64,000 nucleotides of DNA, taken from the NCBI GenBank assembly GCA_963513935.1, contig OY740768.1, positions 45,564,368 to 45,628,367 on the forward strand. Direction: 5' to 3'. This DNA comes from Aphrophora alni. Lineage: Eukaryota; Arthropoda; Insecta; Hemiptera; Aphrophoridae. Below, one piece after another: positions 24,867 to 36,190 of the stretch (positions are counted from its first letter, which is position 1; each line of letters opens with the position of its first letter). The translations under genes and the position numbers were made by a program. Under the pieces are notes generated by a model that ran no database searches, was not told the origin of the DNA, and was given only the letters and a program-made list of their open reading frames with translations.

Positions 24867-25890
24867 TAGTACGTAACTATTTCAAAAGAAAACAAAGTAT
24901 GTAATTATTTTACACTTTAACATTTACTGTTTCAAAACTGTAGAATGTAGAACATTGAAAATAAAACACAAGAGATTGTATCATACGTATTTGTTTAAAA
25001 TAATCATAATATATTTTGTAATAACTAGCTTGTTTTATGATAGCTAGAGAAGAAAGGTCACATAATGTAAAAGGTCAAAGGTCACATCACAATGTATCAA
25101 TATTCATGGGATTACTCATGCTTTCATTGGATGACAATCTTGTTTATGTTTTCCACTTGAATATAATTAATTTATCAGTAATATACAAATATAAAATGAC
25201 GGAAAATATACCTCTAATTAAAGGGCACCGCATATTTTGAGTGCTACATATAATGGGATCAAAGTAGAAAGATACTTGATACAGAATTATACACACGCGC
25301 TCGCAGGAATACACGAGGGAATAAATATATAAATACGAACAGGGCAACAGGGCAACAGAATGTCCTACAAACAAATTATTTCCCCAGAATATTAGTACGA
25401 TTAGATGTCTTGTAATATTAGACGAGTGTTTTTCTAACATCACATATACATTAAAACTACCGTCATTTAAACTTTTGAGCAATAAATTGTAAAATATTAC
25501 TCTTACAAGTAGGATTGATTAATATATAGTGTGGTAAATTGGCGGACAAAAACTTCTCAATCCTATAAAATATCGTTTTGTAGCTATATACATCTGTAGC
25601 TCTTTCTATCATCTAACCATCTCCTTTTTAAAATATTGACTAGTGTGTCGTCTTAAATATACATTTCACTAAATGAAGAACATAAATAATAGGTAATAAA
25701 AAGAATTGTTTGAAGATGAAAACCTCTCGGACATCATCACCTTGTAAAAAATAAAGAAAAGAACTCAAGATAATTACAGTCAGTCCTCAAATACTCTAAT
25801 AGCGCCAGGGGTTGGAAGTGAACAACAGTTGGTCAAGATAGACTTTATAGAAAAATGAAAGAGAATGGTCTTTCATAAGAAATGAATGTT
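24867..25890 (+). repeat. dispersed repeat R1, copy B (~1 kb)
   Basis: Same order of landmarks as copy A in opposite orientation, including TATAAATA at 25328-25335 and the terminal block 'TTGTTTGAAGATGAAAA...CAACAGTTGGTCAAGA'. Its 5' 170 bases also match 31085-31245 ('AAAGTATGTAATTA', 'AACATT.ACTGTTTCAA', 'ACAAGAGATT'). The small frame that is open in copy A contains stop codons here, so there is no evidence that this copy encodes a protein. A 'GGGCAACA' direct doublet sits at 25340-25357. Confidence 0.7.
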
Positions 25891-28800
25891 TTACCTCATA
25901 TTTCAAGTCAAAAATAATAAATGGAAATATAATTTTTACTATATACAAAGACCTAAAATTTATAATAATAATTCTTATTTTTTTATTTACAAATTACAGT
26001 TAATGAACGGAAATTTGTTATTTTTAAAATTTTACAAATTCAACTTTGGTGCTCTACTTTGCTCTACAACATCGATTTTACAAAAGTTTGGTTTAATTCA
26101 GAAAGTAGGTCAAACGTCGGCTTATGTTAAAGTGGGTGAACATGGTATTTCTTTAAAACCTCATAAAATATCTACATACGTCGTGTTTAGATATGTAAAA
26201 AAAACATTCATTTTTTAAATTAGAAAAGTACTCGTGTACTTTACCGTTTCGATTTTACTCACCAATTTCGAGTGATTTTAGAAAAAAAATATTTTTCACA
26301 CCTCCTTTCATCCCCACCCCTATCTGCAGGGACAGCGACTGAAAAATTGACACTTTTTACTCTTAATATAAATGTATGAAATACCATGTAATATCATTTT
26401 CTCCCCCATTATATATATATATATACAAGATGAGAACATAATAATATGAAAACGTAAAAAAAAAAATAATTATTATCAATAAATCACGTTTTAAAAATAT
26501 TTGAAACACTGTGTTTATTAAACAAGAGTAAAAACTATTAAATAGTATTATAATATTTATTATAATTGTTGACAGCTGAGGTAGAATTTCCGCAATCACT
26601 GGTTGCATGTTTGTTCTGACTTGAGTAGAACCAGAGTATGGAACTATTTCAACACTTTTCTATCACCTTCTAAATATATAATTTCACCAAATATTGAACA
26701 CACAAATAAATAACATAAAATAAATAACAAAAATAAGTAAACCTTTTTATTTATCTTTATTTTGTTATTTATATTTATTGTATATTTGTACTGCTACTAT
26801 TTTTCCTCCTAGAAATATTCCCCCCTTGATTATCAATAAAATATAGATGCATTTTTTTTCCATTTCTTTGTATCACAATTACCAAGACATGAAATCTCAA
26901 CCACTTATATTACATAATATAATTTGTTTAGTAATTATGACCAGCAATTATAAATTTAATAATTCTGAACATAGTTTAATAAAAATCAACGTTCGGATCA
27001 ATTCGTTGCAATAAATGACATATTATGTTTATAGCACATTACCTCAGAAACTACTGAACTAATTATGATCAAACTCTAGATATAATCGTATGTTTGTCTA
27101 CTTCATAGTTTAGATTATTAAAATACAATCCAACCACCAGCCTTAAAGTTCTAGAAACTGTTGTCTAAAGACAATGGGAGCATGAAAACATATAAACACA
27201 TAAGAGTGGATGTAAATAGTCCATAATCACACATGTCATATTTCAATTTTCTACGGACGGGACATAATCAAAATGGCTAACGACAATTTACGTTTATTAT
27301 TAATCCGATTGTTATGTAATTATTTATAATTCCTTGTGGTTTACTAGGTCTCTGAATAGGACTAGGTTTTATTATTTGTGAAATGACAAAATCAGAGGTA
27401 ATGCTTAACGTACCAGTGGAAACCACAAAAAGTAACAGAAAGCCATTAGTATATTATTATGAACAAAAAGGTATTATTGCCGTTATAATGATGAAATCTG
27501 AATGACAGGCAGCCAATATACATGTGGAATTGATAGTGTGTAAGCGTAATCCTTTGTAAATAATGTTCTTACACTAATAGAAAAACTTACTTTGTTCCTT
27601 AACCTACATCAAAGACATTCATATCCTCCTTTCTCCCTCATAACTTAGTTATTTGAAATCACTTCAAAAGTGATAACTTTTTTAGGGTTAAATATTATTC
27701 GGCCATTTTCAATCAGCTGTCTTGGAATAACTTTCAATTGTTTAAATAACAAGGATGTAAATTGGCACTTTTATAAAACGTTTTGCGTCACCATGTATAT
27801 TATACGAATTAATAAAATTATTTAAACATGTCATTTAAGCTGTAAAATCAACCTGTAAATGTTAAATTGACAACTATGTAGGCCTAAAATGTTTTTTTTT
27901 TAATCCTTCCGACAAGCTTATCAACTGATATAAAAATTAGAGAAACGAATTGATCCGAGTGTTGAAATCTGTAAAAGTTCAAATTTTAGAATAATTTCAG
28001 TCAAATTCGGCACACTAGCTAAGAAAATATAGGAACATTTCAAAATTCCAGTAGATTGAATGATTGTTTAAAGAATTTAACAATAATTCAGTGAAAATCG
28101 GGAAGTATTTTTTTTAAATTATGAAACACAAAACTAATTAATAATAATTGTAGCTGGTCATTTTAATCAAATTCAAAACTAATAATATTTTTACTCATTT
28201 ATTGAAGCTTAAATTTTGAAATATAGTAAACATTATATTTAAATATTATTTTATTATAACAAAAAACCCAAAATTAATAAAATCAATGTAGGCCTATACG
28301 TGGATTACGTCATATTATTTTGGTAATTACTCAAATTATACATATTATTATTAAAAATACTAAATTTGTAAAAATAATATGGACATGCGTGGCGTGAAAT
28401 AGAGTCTATATTTTACTAAGGCTCATCAAATAATATAGACACGTTCACACTGTTAGTGAATGCAATGTGTTTGAATTTTGTGAGCTCCCCAGATTAGGAC
28501 CAAGTAATTATTTGATTTTAACAACTAAAATAAAATGAATATGAATACTCTTTCAAAGTGAAATTTAAACAAATCCCCAATATTTTTAAACTAATACTTA
28601 TGTATTTAATTTAGCCTATGAATTGTTCTCATATATACAATTTATGGGAGTTGTTTAATACATGCATTAGTTGCCAGTTGTACTTCAGTGACAAGAAAAT
28701 TTTTAAATAAGCATAAGGCCTAAAATATATGATTTAGAGATAAATATTATCTGACTTAAAAAATGTGGTCTTTTTAGTTATTGTTAAATAACGTTAACAA

Positions 28801-29230
28801 CACAAACTATACAGTACCTGATAAATTTCTTTAGCTAATCTAACAAAATCATTTTCAATTCAAAAGTTTTAATTGTTGATCATCTGTTATTGCTGTATTC
28901 CCAACCTATGAAATAAACATTTGAAAAATAATTATTGTATTTTTACTTAAGTTTTATATGAAAAATTTTTAAATGAACTTTTTTTATTTAGTTTTTAGTT
29001 TTTGTTATCTACAACAAGTAGTAAATGTTATTGTTAAACGATCGGTTATCGTTTAGGTTACGAAAAAAAATATGTATCAAAACATATTCTTCGTCATTAA
29101 AATACATAAATTGCCTCCTGTATTTTTTTGTAAAGTTAATAATTGTATTCTAGATATGTGACAAATGTTGAAAATATATGAAATAAAAGTTTTTGTTTTA
29201 GGTACACATCTCAATCCTTAGATTGAAAAT
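25891..29230. other. AT-rich DNA, no gene seen
   Basis: The 110-codon frame at 25886-26218 lacks domain motifs and has AT-driven composition. Short (AT)n occurs at about 26410-26425. No transposon motif was found on either strand. Confidence 0.45.
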
Positions 29231-29296
29231 GTGTATACAAATTTAGAACTATATCTAATCTATTTTAATATTTATAACCTTTTTATTAAAAAGAAA

Positions 29297-29476
29297 ATGG
29301 GGGATAGCCAGGAAACGAAGCATTTTGAACACATATTTTATGAACTTGTTTTATTTCATGAACTCCGAGAGTGCAAGGAGAATTTCGTGAAACACCCGTA
29401 TATTTTATCACTTGCTTCTTGTTTTCAAAAGGCTTGTATCATCATCTATAATAGACTATGGCATCATAACCTATAA
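29297..29476 (+). CDS. weak candidate ORF, 59 codons, unknown
   Basis: ATG at 29297 in a purine context (AAGAAAATGGG) opens a frame beginning MGDSQETKHFEHIFYELVLF and ending at a TAA at 29474-29476. Composition is more balanced (Glu, His, Cys) than the surrounding chance ORFs. I recognise no family, signal peptide or splice boundaries. It could be an isolated exon, a transposon scrap or chance; chance is most likely. Confidence 0.15.
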   Translation: MGDSQETKHFEHIFYELVLFHELRECKENFVKHPYILSLASCFQKACIIIYNRLWHHNL

Positions 29477-29543
29477 TAAATGGATATGATATTAGTTATA
29501 TATTTTACACTGATTACAGTGTGCACATTACTAGAATGCTTCG

Positions 29544-29546
<3 letters not shown>

Positions 29547-29592
<46 letters not shown>
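29547..29592. repeat. (TA)n microsatellite
   Basis: About 46 bp of TA followed by 'GGCCTA'. Confidence 0.95.
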
Positions 29593-29594
<2 letters not shown>

Positions 29595-29867
29595 CCTATT
29601 TAAATATATGTTTGACATTCATAAAACACGTTTGAAACGAATTTCAGTTTCATTTTATATTAAAACCAATAACAAACTACAATAGCATGTAATTTCTTAT
29701 AACAATACCTTTGAAACCACCTTAAATACAAAACATTTTTAGGAGATCTGTTTTCTTTGAAACAAAAGTTATGGTAGGAAGTTTTCTTATTAATATCTAC
29801 TATTATGTACACAAGGCAATATATTATTAATAAAATACAAAGCGCCAAAATTATCCCTCAACAAGGA

Positions 29868-29960
29868 GGGATACAATTAATGCCCATATTTATCACATAC
29901 CTCTAAGAAGTAAGTGCTACCATTAATAACTTCTGTAATGTAACTCACTATATCAACAAC
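29868..29960 (+). repeat. dispersed repeat R2, copy 2
   Basis: Close direct match to 22465-22560 as described there. Confidence 0.6.
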
Positions 29961-31084
29961 GTAACTTTGTACTTTTGGCATATAACTGATTAAATAGTTT
30001 GAGTTTTTTCTTATAGTTTTGTCATATAATTTATTACGTTTAGTAGTTGTTTGTGGTATATATCTCTTTATTAAAATCCCAAAACATAATTTATTCCAAG
30101 AACAATCTGGAATAACCAACATGGTTACGTATAATAGAAATAATTATAAAAGGAACAAATCATGCTAACCAACGAAACACATGTCATCATATGTGTAAAT
30201 TGGCTATTAAACTAAATTTAACTAAATTGGCCACAAACTAAATACTTATTGAATCTATTGAAATGTATTTTTATACTGTACTGTAATTTTCATTCATTCA
30301 AAATTACAATTAAAAATAAGTATATTTGTTTGTTTGTTTATAAAAATTATAGAGCCGTTGATTAGGTTTGATTCCCTATGAAAGTTCAATATCTGGTCAC
30401 GTTATAATATTTGTTTGATTAAAATTTGTTCAGTAATTTTTCAGTTATAATAACACTAAAATCAGACTTACCAATATTTTTTTAAAAAAACTTATTTTAG
30501 TGAAAAGTTCAGAGTTATAACCATTTTTTTAATTTTTTTCAAATGAGAAATTAAATTAAATAGGAAATGAAAACATATTTTTAACGATAATTAAAATTTT
30601 CAGTGATGACATATGTTTTTCTAGGGGAAATGTTGGTACACATTTATAATACAATTGAAAAATAAAAGCCGTGCAGTAGTTAAAAAGGCCTAACAAATTG
30701 TTTGGTAGCGGTTAAGAGGATATTCCTATCCTCAGTATATTTTTGCCATTTCAGCAACAAAGTAATTTGATCAATAACAAAGAATGTGTACAATTAAATC
30801 GTTATTCGTTATTGAATTACTGTAATTATTAACATTACTTTATAGACTTCAAGTTACAAATGGTTTTATTTTGAAAGCCATTGTGGGAAGTAACTCGGGA
30901 CTGTTATTCTCTTCTTAACTGGTGCAACTGATAGACGTGCTACCACTAGTGTTCATGATTTTCTTTGGAAATTATTTACTTATTTCGTTGTTTCATAGAA
31001 AACCCACCTATTTTGTATGTTTACAAGAAAGGGAATCTTGCTTATAGGTATACTTTTATATCATTCAAAAGTAATTAGAGCCGG
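29961..31084. other. AT-rich DNA, no gene seen
   Basis: No recognisable feature on either strand. Confidence 0.5.
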
Positions 31085-31245
31085 TAATTATGTTTTCCTT
31101 TCTTGCTACTTAACTAAGAGACAGCAAAGTATGTAATTACATTACACTTAAACATTAACTGTTTCAACACTACAGAGATACATAAAATACAAGAGATTAT
31201 TTAATAATCATTTGTTTAAAATCACTGTAAAATAAACTGTCTTAT
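31085..31245 (+). repeat. dispersed repeat R1, 5' fragment
   Basis: Matches 24867-25037 ('CAAAGTATGTAATTAC', 'AACTGTTTCAA', 'ACAAGAGATT', 'TTGTTTAAAAT'). It is cut off abruptly where GC-richer LINE sequence begins at about 31246. Confidence 0.55.
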
Positions 31246-32400
31246 AACGAGCAGAGCGCGTGCGTGTCATGAAGATAAGAGACCCTTCGTAGAAAGAGAG
31301 AGGTGGTATATGAAGGTATTGTAGTGGTGTGCAGGAGGAAAGAGGCAATCTGTTGGGGTTACGAAGAGGTGGATAGGAAGTAGGAAAAAAATTTCCGCAA
31401 AGTGGGAAAATGTTGGCTACAACGGAAGCGGAGAGCGATGACATAGATATTCTGTCTGTCAACATAGAAGGATTAAAAGATAAGGATTATTCAGGTCATT
31501 GTAAATACTTGTTATGAAAGTGTGACTGCAATATTGGTTGAAACCTGTTTAAAGAAGGAGGAAGTGTTTAATTTAAATAACAGTTACAATTATATAAGTA
31601 AAATACCTAAAACAAAAAATACAAGCAAGGGCAGGGTTTCAGATAGATTATTGTTTGCTTTTAAGAATAAATTTATAAATAATGTTGTTCTAGATAATAA
31701 TTTGCAGAATGTTTTGTGGATATGAAGAAGGTCAGAAAAGGAAAGAGAATGTTTTGTGCGTAGCAGCTGTCTAAAATCCAACACAAAATTCTTGTTATAG
31801 AGATGAATAATGTTTTAATAATTTTATTAAAGCGGTAGCTACAATTCCTCCCAATTATGAGGATGCAGCCTTGTTACGGCAGGGGACTTAAATGATAAAG
31901 TAGTGGGAAATATTAGGGGTTTTATAATGTAAAGAGCTGTAAAAGGAGGAGAAGGGATAAAGTAGTAAACAAAGATGGGGATTTGTTAATAAGTCTTTAT
32001 AATACATTAAAACTAACCACAGTAAATTGGAAGGTACACTAAGAGGAGGTACATTTGGGACTACATTTTTGGGAGGCGCTAGTGTGGTAGATTATATGTT
32101 GTGTTATGAGAGTTTCTTTTGTTATTTAATTGAGTTTAGTGTTCAGGGTTGGGTGGAATCACACCACTTACTACTTATTTTAAGAGTATAAATACGAAAT
32201 AGAATTTTGGTGGAATCAAAATCCAAGGAAAATTTAGGAAAGAAAAATATCAGCGTACAATATAAAATTGTTACTTATGAATGGTAGAGAATTTTTTTTA
32301 ACGAATTGATAAAGTTAACAGTTGACAACGGGCAGAAATATTGAAAATAGTATAGCATAGTATAACGAATTATGAAATAGACAAAGAGATAGACATATTT
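31246..32400 (+). pseudogene. non-LTR retrotransposon (Jockey/CR1-like) endonuclease fragment
   Basis: Translation with several frame changes gives a degenerate apurinic-type (EEP) endonuclease. 'IDILSVNIEGLKDK' lies near 31446, 'ILVETCLKKEE' near 31530, the catalytic-region GDLND near 31888, 'ASVVDYMLC' near 32081 and 'VESHHLLLI' near 32155 in place of the usual S-D-H-x-P-L. The Asp of that final motif is replaced. Short frames (for example 31522-31725) are islands of this broken gene. The GC-richer 31246-31430 may be the end of ORF1 or a 5' UTR. No reverse transcriptase follows, so the copy is 3'-truncated or interrupted. In a live element the protein nicks target DNA to prime reverse transcription. 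Confidence 0.7.
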
Positions 32401-33900
32401 AACATTGGTAATTAGGGCCGACTAAAATCTGTTAAATCTATTGGATAATTAATATTATTTAATATTTTTAATAACCTACAAATGTAATTATTTAAAATAT
32501 AATGGATTTAGTAAGCAAAACACTTATATGCAACTGTTACACTCAGATTATTATAAACAGATATTTTATTATGCACAAACCAGACAGTAGGAGCGGGGAG
32601 TAAGAATTAAAACGAAGGAAAATTTTATCGAACATTCATAACATCAATAACTGCTCATTAACGTTCTTAAAATTACAAATAACAAAAACTATTGCTTCAA
32701 ACATTTTTCGTTTAAGTTAAAAGCTACAAATCGTTATTGACTTATTGAATCCCTTAAATGTTAAGGTATTTACATAAGAAGTACAAATTTAAAAGTATTT
32801 GGTCTGTAGGTAATACCCATGGTTAAACCACATACAAAAGTCAAAACAGCCGATTTCGTTGAGGTAGACATTGAATATGGGGGGGGGAATATTGTATTTC
32901 CAACAAGCCTACCCCCACCAACCTCAGACGTCCTGTCGCTGAACGGTGCGCCGCAGAAAATAGATCTGTTTTTTTGCCGCACCTTGTAATTTTAAAAATA
33001 TTTCAAACGGTAAAAAGTTAAAAAGTATCCACTCTTTTGAAAGTTGGAAATTGGAGTTATTGTTTAGAGTAGTTATTTTCTAGTGAATAACTTTTTTTTT
33101 AATAATAAAAAACAACGCATTTTAAGGCAGTTGTAATGAGGTTTGTCCCCATGCTACATTATTTTATAAATATATGTTAACGTTGAGGAACAGGTCACTC
33201 GTTTCTCTCTTGTATTCCCTCGCTATATACATAACTTTCTCATTTCTTATTCATATGCAACGACTGTGTAGATCTCTCCATTGCATGTATTCTTACCATT
33301 CTCAACATGCTCCCTCTAGAGAGATGTGCTTCCACCTATATTACAGGTACAACATCATTGTTGATACAAATTTCAATATGTAATTGAATTGATTTCTCTT
33401 ACTTACTAAATGTTATGTTTTATTCGTAATCCCTATTTTATCTGGTTATGATAATGATGGGATATTTTTATAACAGAGTAATGAATGTGTTCGATGGAAT
33501 TTGAAAACACTAACTTCAAATCGGTGTTTAGACTTCAATTGTTATTACCCTAAAAAGAAAATTGATGATATTATATTCATGTAGTTTTCTTTAAAATAAA
33601 TTGTTTATAGTTTTTTTGTTATTGTTTTCACTCACTCAAAACTTGTATAATGTAAGTATAGTAATTAACATCAGTTTGTATTATTGATTGAAATTTCGTG
33701 AAAAAATGATTTATATTCCGACCACAAAAATTAATATAGGGGCTTCAATCTTTAGATATATAACATGATTTTTTAAATAATTTTCAATGGATTTTTATCG
33801 CAGCTTGATTTGAACTATACGAAATTGTATTTATTTTGAATTTTTCTTAAACATTATACTAATTATAGAGAAAGTTATGTATTAGGTCAAATTTCGTTAT
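32401..33900. other. AT-rich DNA, no confident gene
   Basis: A G9 run lies near 32879-32887. A frame starting at ATG 33174 (69 codons, hydrophobic start, then Cys/His/Arg-rich) ends its best part at 'TTACAG GTACAA', a possible splice donor near 33346, but it has no other support. Confidence 0.4.
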
Positions 33901-33949
33901 CAAGTATTGTGTGGATATATTCGTTTTGAGATGACTTTATATTTATTTA

Positions 33950-34205
33950 TTTATAAGAGGGCCAGGATTCACTGTTCTGGATATGCCTCTCAGCTATGTA
34001 CCCAATTCATAGAACCTTCCTTAACAATCCAGTCTCAGGTTTCTGGAAAAAGTGAGATGCTTCGAATGTTGTTGTCCTCTTTCCCTATATGTCCCCCACT
34101 CTATATAGTGCCTAATGTTTCAAACAGTTTGCTGTTCAGAACTGGGTGGTCAGCTCAAAGTGCAGCACATATCCTACACAAAAGGTCTGGTGTGGGTAAC
34201 CCCAT
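33950..34205 (-). pseudogene. degenerate Cys-containing coding remnant, unknown
   Basis: In one minus-strand frame from an ATG at 34205, the translation begins MGLPTPDLLCRICAAL. Further coherent-looking segments (HPVLNSKLFETLGTI, GKEDNNIRSISLFPET) are separated by about five stop codons. The C-x2-C start is reminiscent of zinc-binding ZAD-type N-termini, but the remaining cysteines of that domain are not evident. The plus-strand frame at 33907-34251 covers the same interval and is the less convincing reading. Family assignment is weak. Confidence 0.2.
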
Positions 34206-34251
34206 TTTTTTTAGATGCCTTAAGTCAAACAGTTTTGTTTTGATTTTGTAA

Positions 34252-35584
34252 AATGATGTGTTTTCGTCTATCCGATGTCTATCAAGCAGTACTAAAGTAC
34301 AAACGGGTGATTGGTCATATCCATGGACTTTAATACTACTTTTTTTAACAAAGATGCTGTCAAAGATAAAACCAAAGTTACAACTTACATAAAACTAGTT
34401 CTAACGATTTTGATCTAATTTTGCTCCAAGGACCCTAACAAAACGTATTGATAACCCACCTCTCTAAAATGCCCGTTCGTAAGTTATCCCTATAAAATTT
34501 ATAATGTTCTTTACAATTTTGGTGAAATGAGAAAATTAGTAACCCAAACCTTTGTAATAAAAATATTACAGTTTGAAATAATTAACAAATGAACCATACA
34601 GTAGCTGCCATCATTGAAAGTTTGGTTGTAATCACATATGACTTATGCTAAGGACGCATTTACGACAAAGATGAAAAAGTTTAATCCACTTAAATTATCT
34701 ACAGTTTGATCAAAGACGACTATCATGGTTCATTTTCACTTTTTGACTGACATTTTATTTTACAAAATTAAATGTTTTGTGACGATGTTTTTTTTAGATT
34801 GTGCATGGATTGGTGGGAATGCTTGTACAAAGTTTTTGCACCGTTCATTTTACTTAATACTTGCTTCAGCCGTTAATAGTCCTGAAAATATAGTGTATGG
34901 ATCGTAAGTCTATCTTGCGGGTTGGAGAATTCATTGTTAAAATTACACCTTTCTAAAAGCTTTTTTAAGTTCGGAAATTTAAACCAGATTAAGTAGAAAT
35001 TATAGGCGAAGAAGAGAAGATTACTGCGTCACACTTCGGTGAAGAACTGAGTAATTTAAATGTTGTTTTGAATTAATTAATAGTAACAAACATGTATCCT
35101 TATCGTTAAATATATATAAAGTCTTGCAATACTTTGTCTCGGATTCATAATCGTTCTCCGTACATGGCTACTATGGACTTTTTTTTATAAAGGGTACCGT
35201 CTCCTTGTTGTGCACTTACTGCAAACAGTGATGTTTTGTAATGTGCTTTTAACAGTGGCTCCCATAATCCTGTCGTGAACTTGTCGAAGTGGATTCGTCA
35301 CCTACAATGTAACGGTATTTATTGTGTTCTGGGTTAGAGATATTGGTGTGCAATTTGGTCTCATAAAAATTGATTTAAAATAGTTGATAGACACCATCAT
35401 GGTACTTACCCAACCCGATCATAGAACTTAAGTAAACAGGTCCTGAAAATACAATATCCAAAAGTTGTTTTTTTTTGTAAATTGTAGGACACGTTAAATT
35501 GTATTTATTGATAAGGGTAAGTTAAGGGTAAGATTAGACAGATTTCCTGAACCTCGTAGTTGTTGTTATCACTACTTTCTTGGT
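34252..35584. other. AT-rich DNA, no gene seen
   Basis: No recognisable motif. The 60-codon frame at 34725-34907 starts with ATG but shows no domain. Confidence 0.45.
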
Positions 35585-36190
35585 GTTTGTTAGGCCCGAG
35601 CAGGCCTCTTAGATATTTTTATATTAAAACGTCTTCACTCGCTTCGCCCATGTCAGTGTCTACTAAGTCGTAATGCACCTCGAAGCTGTACATATGTAAA
35701 GGAGTTTACTCTCTACGCTCGTATCGGTAATTCCAGCCTACCGGAACTATAAGAACACAGTTTATTGGGAGGTAAGGGTTTGGAGTTACATTTTTAACAA
35801 TAACTTCGCTATTTTTTGTAGTAAAGAACTGAGGTTGGTGCCATTACAAGAGAATTGAAATTTCAAAATTTTTATATAATTTAGTGTCTAATAATTTAAA
35901 TGTATTTTAATTATGTGTCATATCACACACGAGATATGGGAAAAAAAAGTTTAAAATGGCCTCCATTTTGACAATTCCAATTACATTTTTTTTATGTCAA
36001 TAAGGTTCCATGTGAGCACACTACAAGTCCCCTGTAAGAAATGTCATGTTCCTATCTAAACATTTTGTGCCGCCACTACCTTGTTTACAATACAGACGAC
36101 GGACGGTATGTCTAATATTCTGTGTCCTGAGGCAATGAAACCATAGATCAGTCAAATTAACAGTGATCAAAATTGTTTCCAATTAGCAAA
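35585..36190 (+). repeat. dispersed repeat R3, copy 1
   Basis: Shares with 41390-42330 the run 'GCCTCGAAG.TGTACATAT.', '.AAGGAGT', 'GTTACATTTTTAACAATAAC' 'TTCGCTATTT', and later 'ACGACGGACG' and 'GGTATG'. With 61350-61830 it shares 'CACTCGCTTCGC / CACTCATTTCGC', 'CAGTGTCT' and 'GTGAGCACACTA / ATGAGCACACTA'. The repeat is over 600 bp, non-coding, with no terminal repeats recognised. Confidence 0.6.

Noticed and set aside
25886..26218. 110-codon open frame
   Set aside because: AT-driven composition (Phe, Tyr, Asn, Lys), begins at the end of an R1 repeat, no motif.
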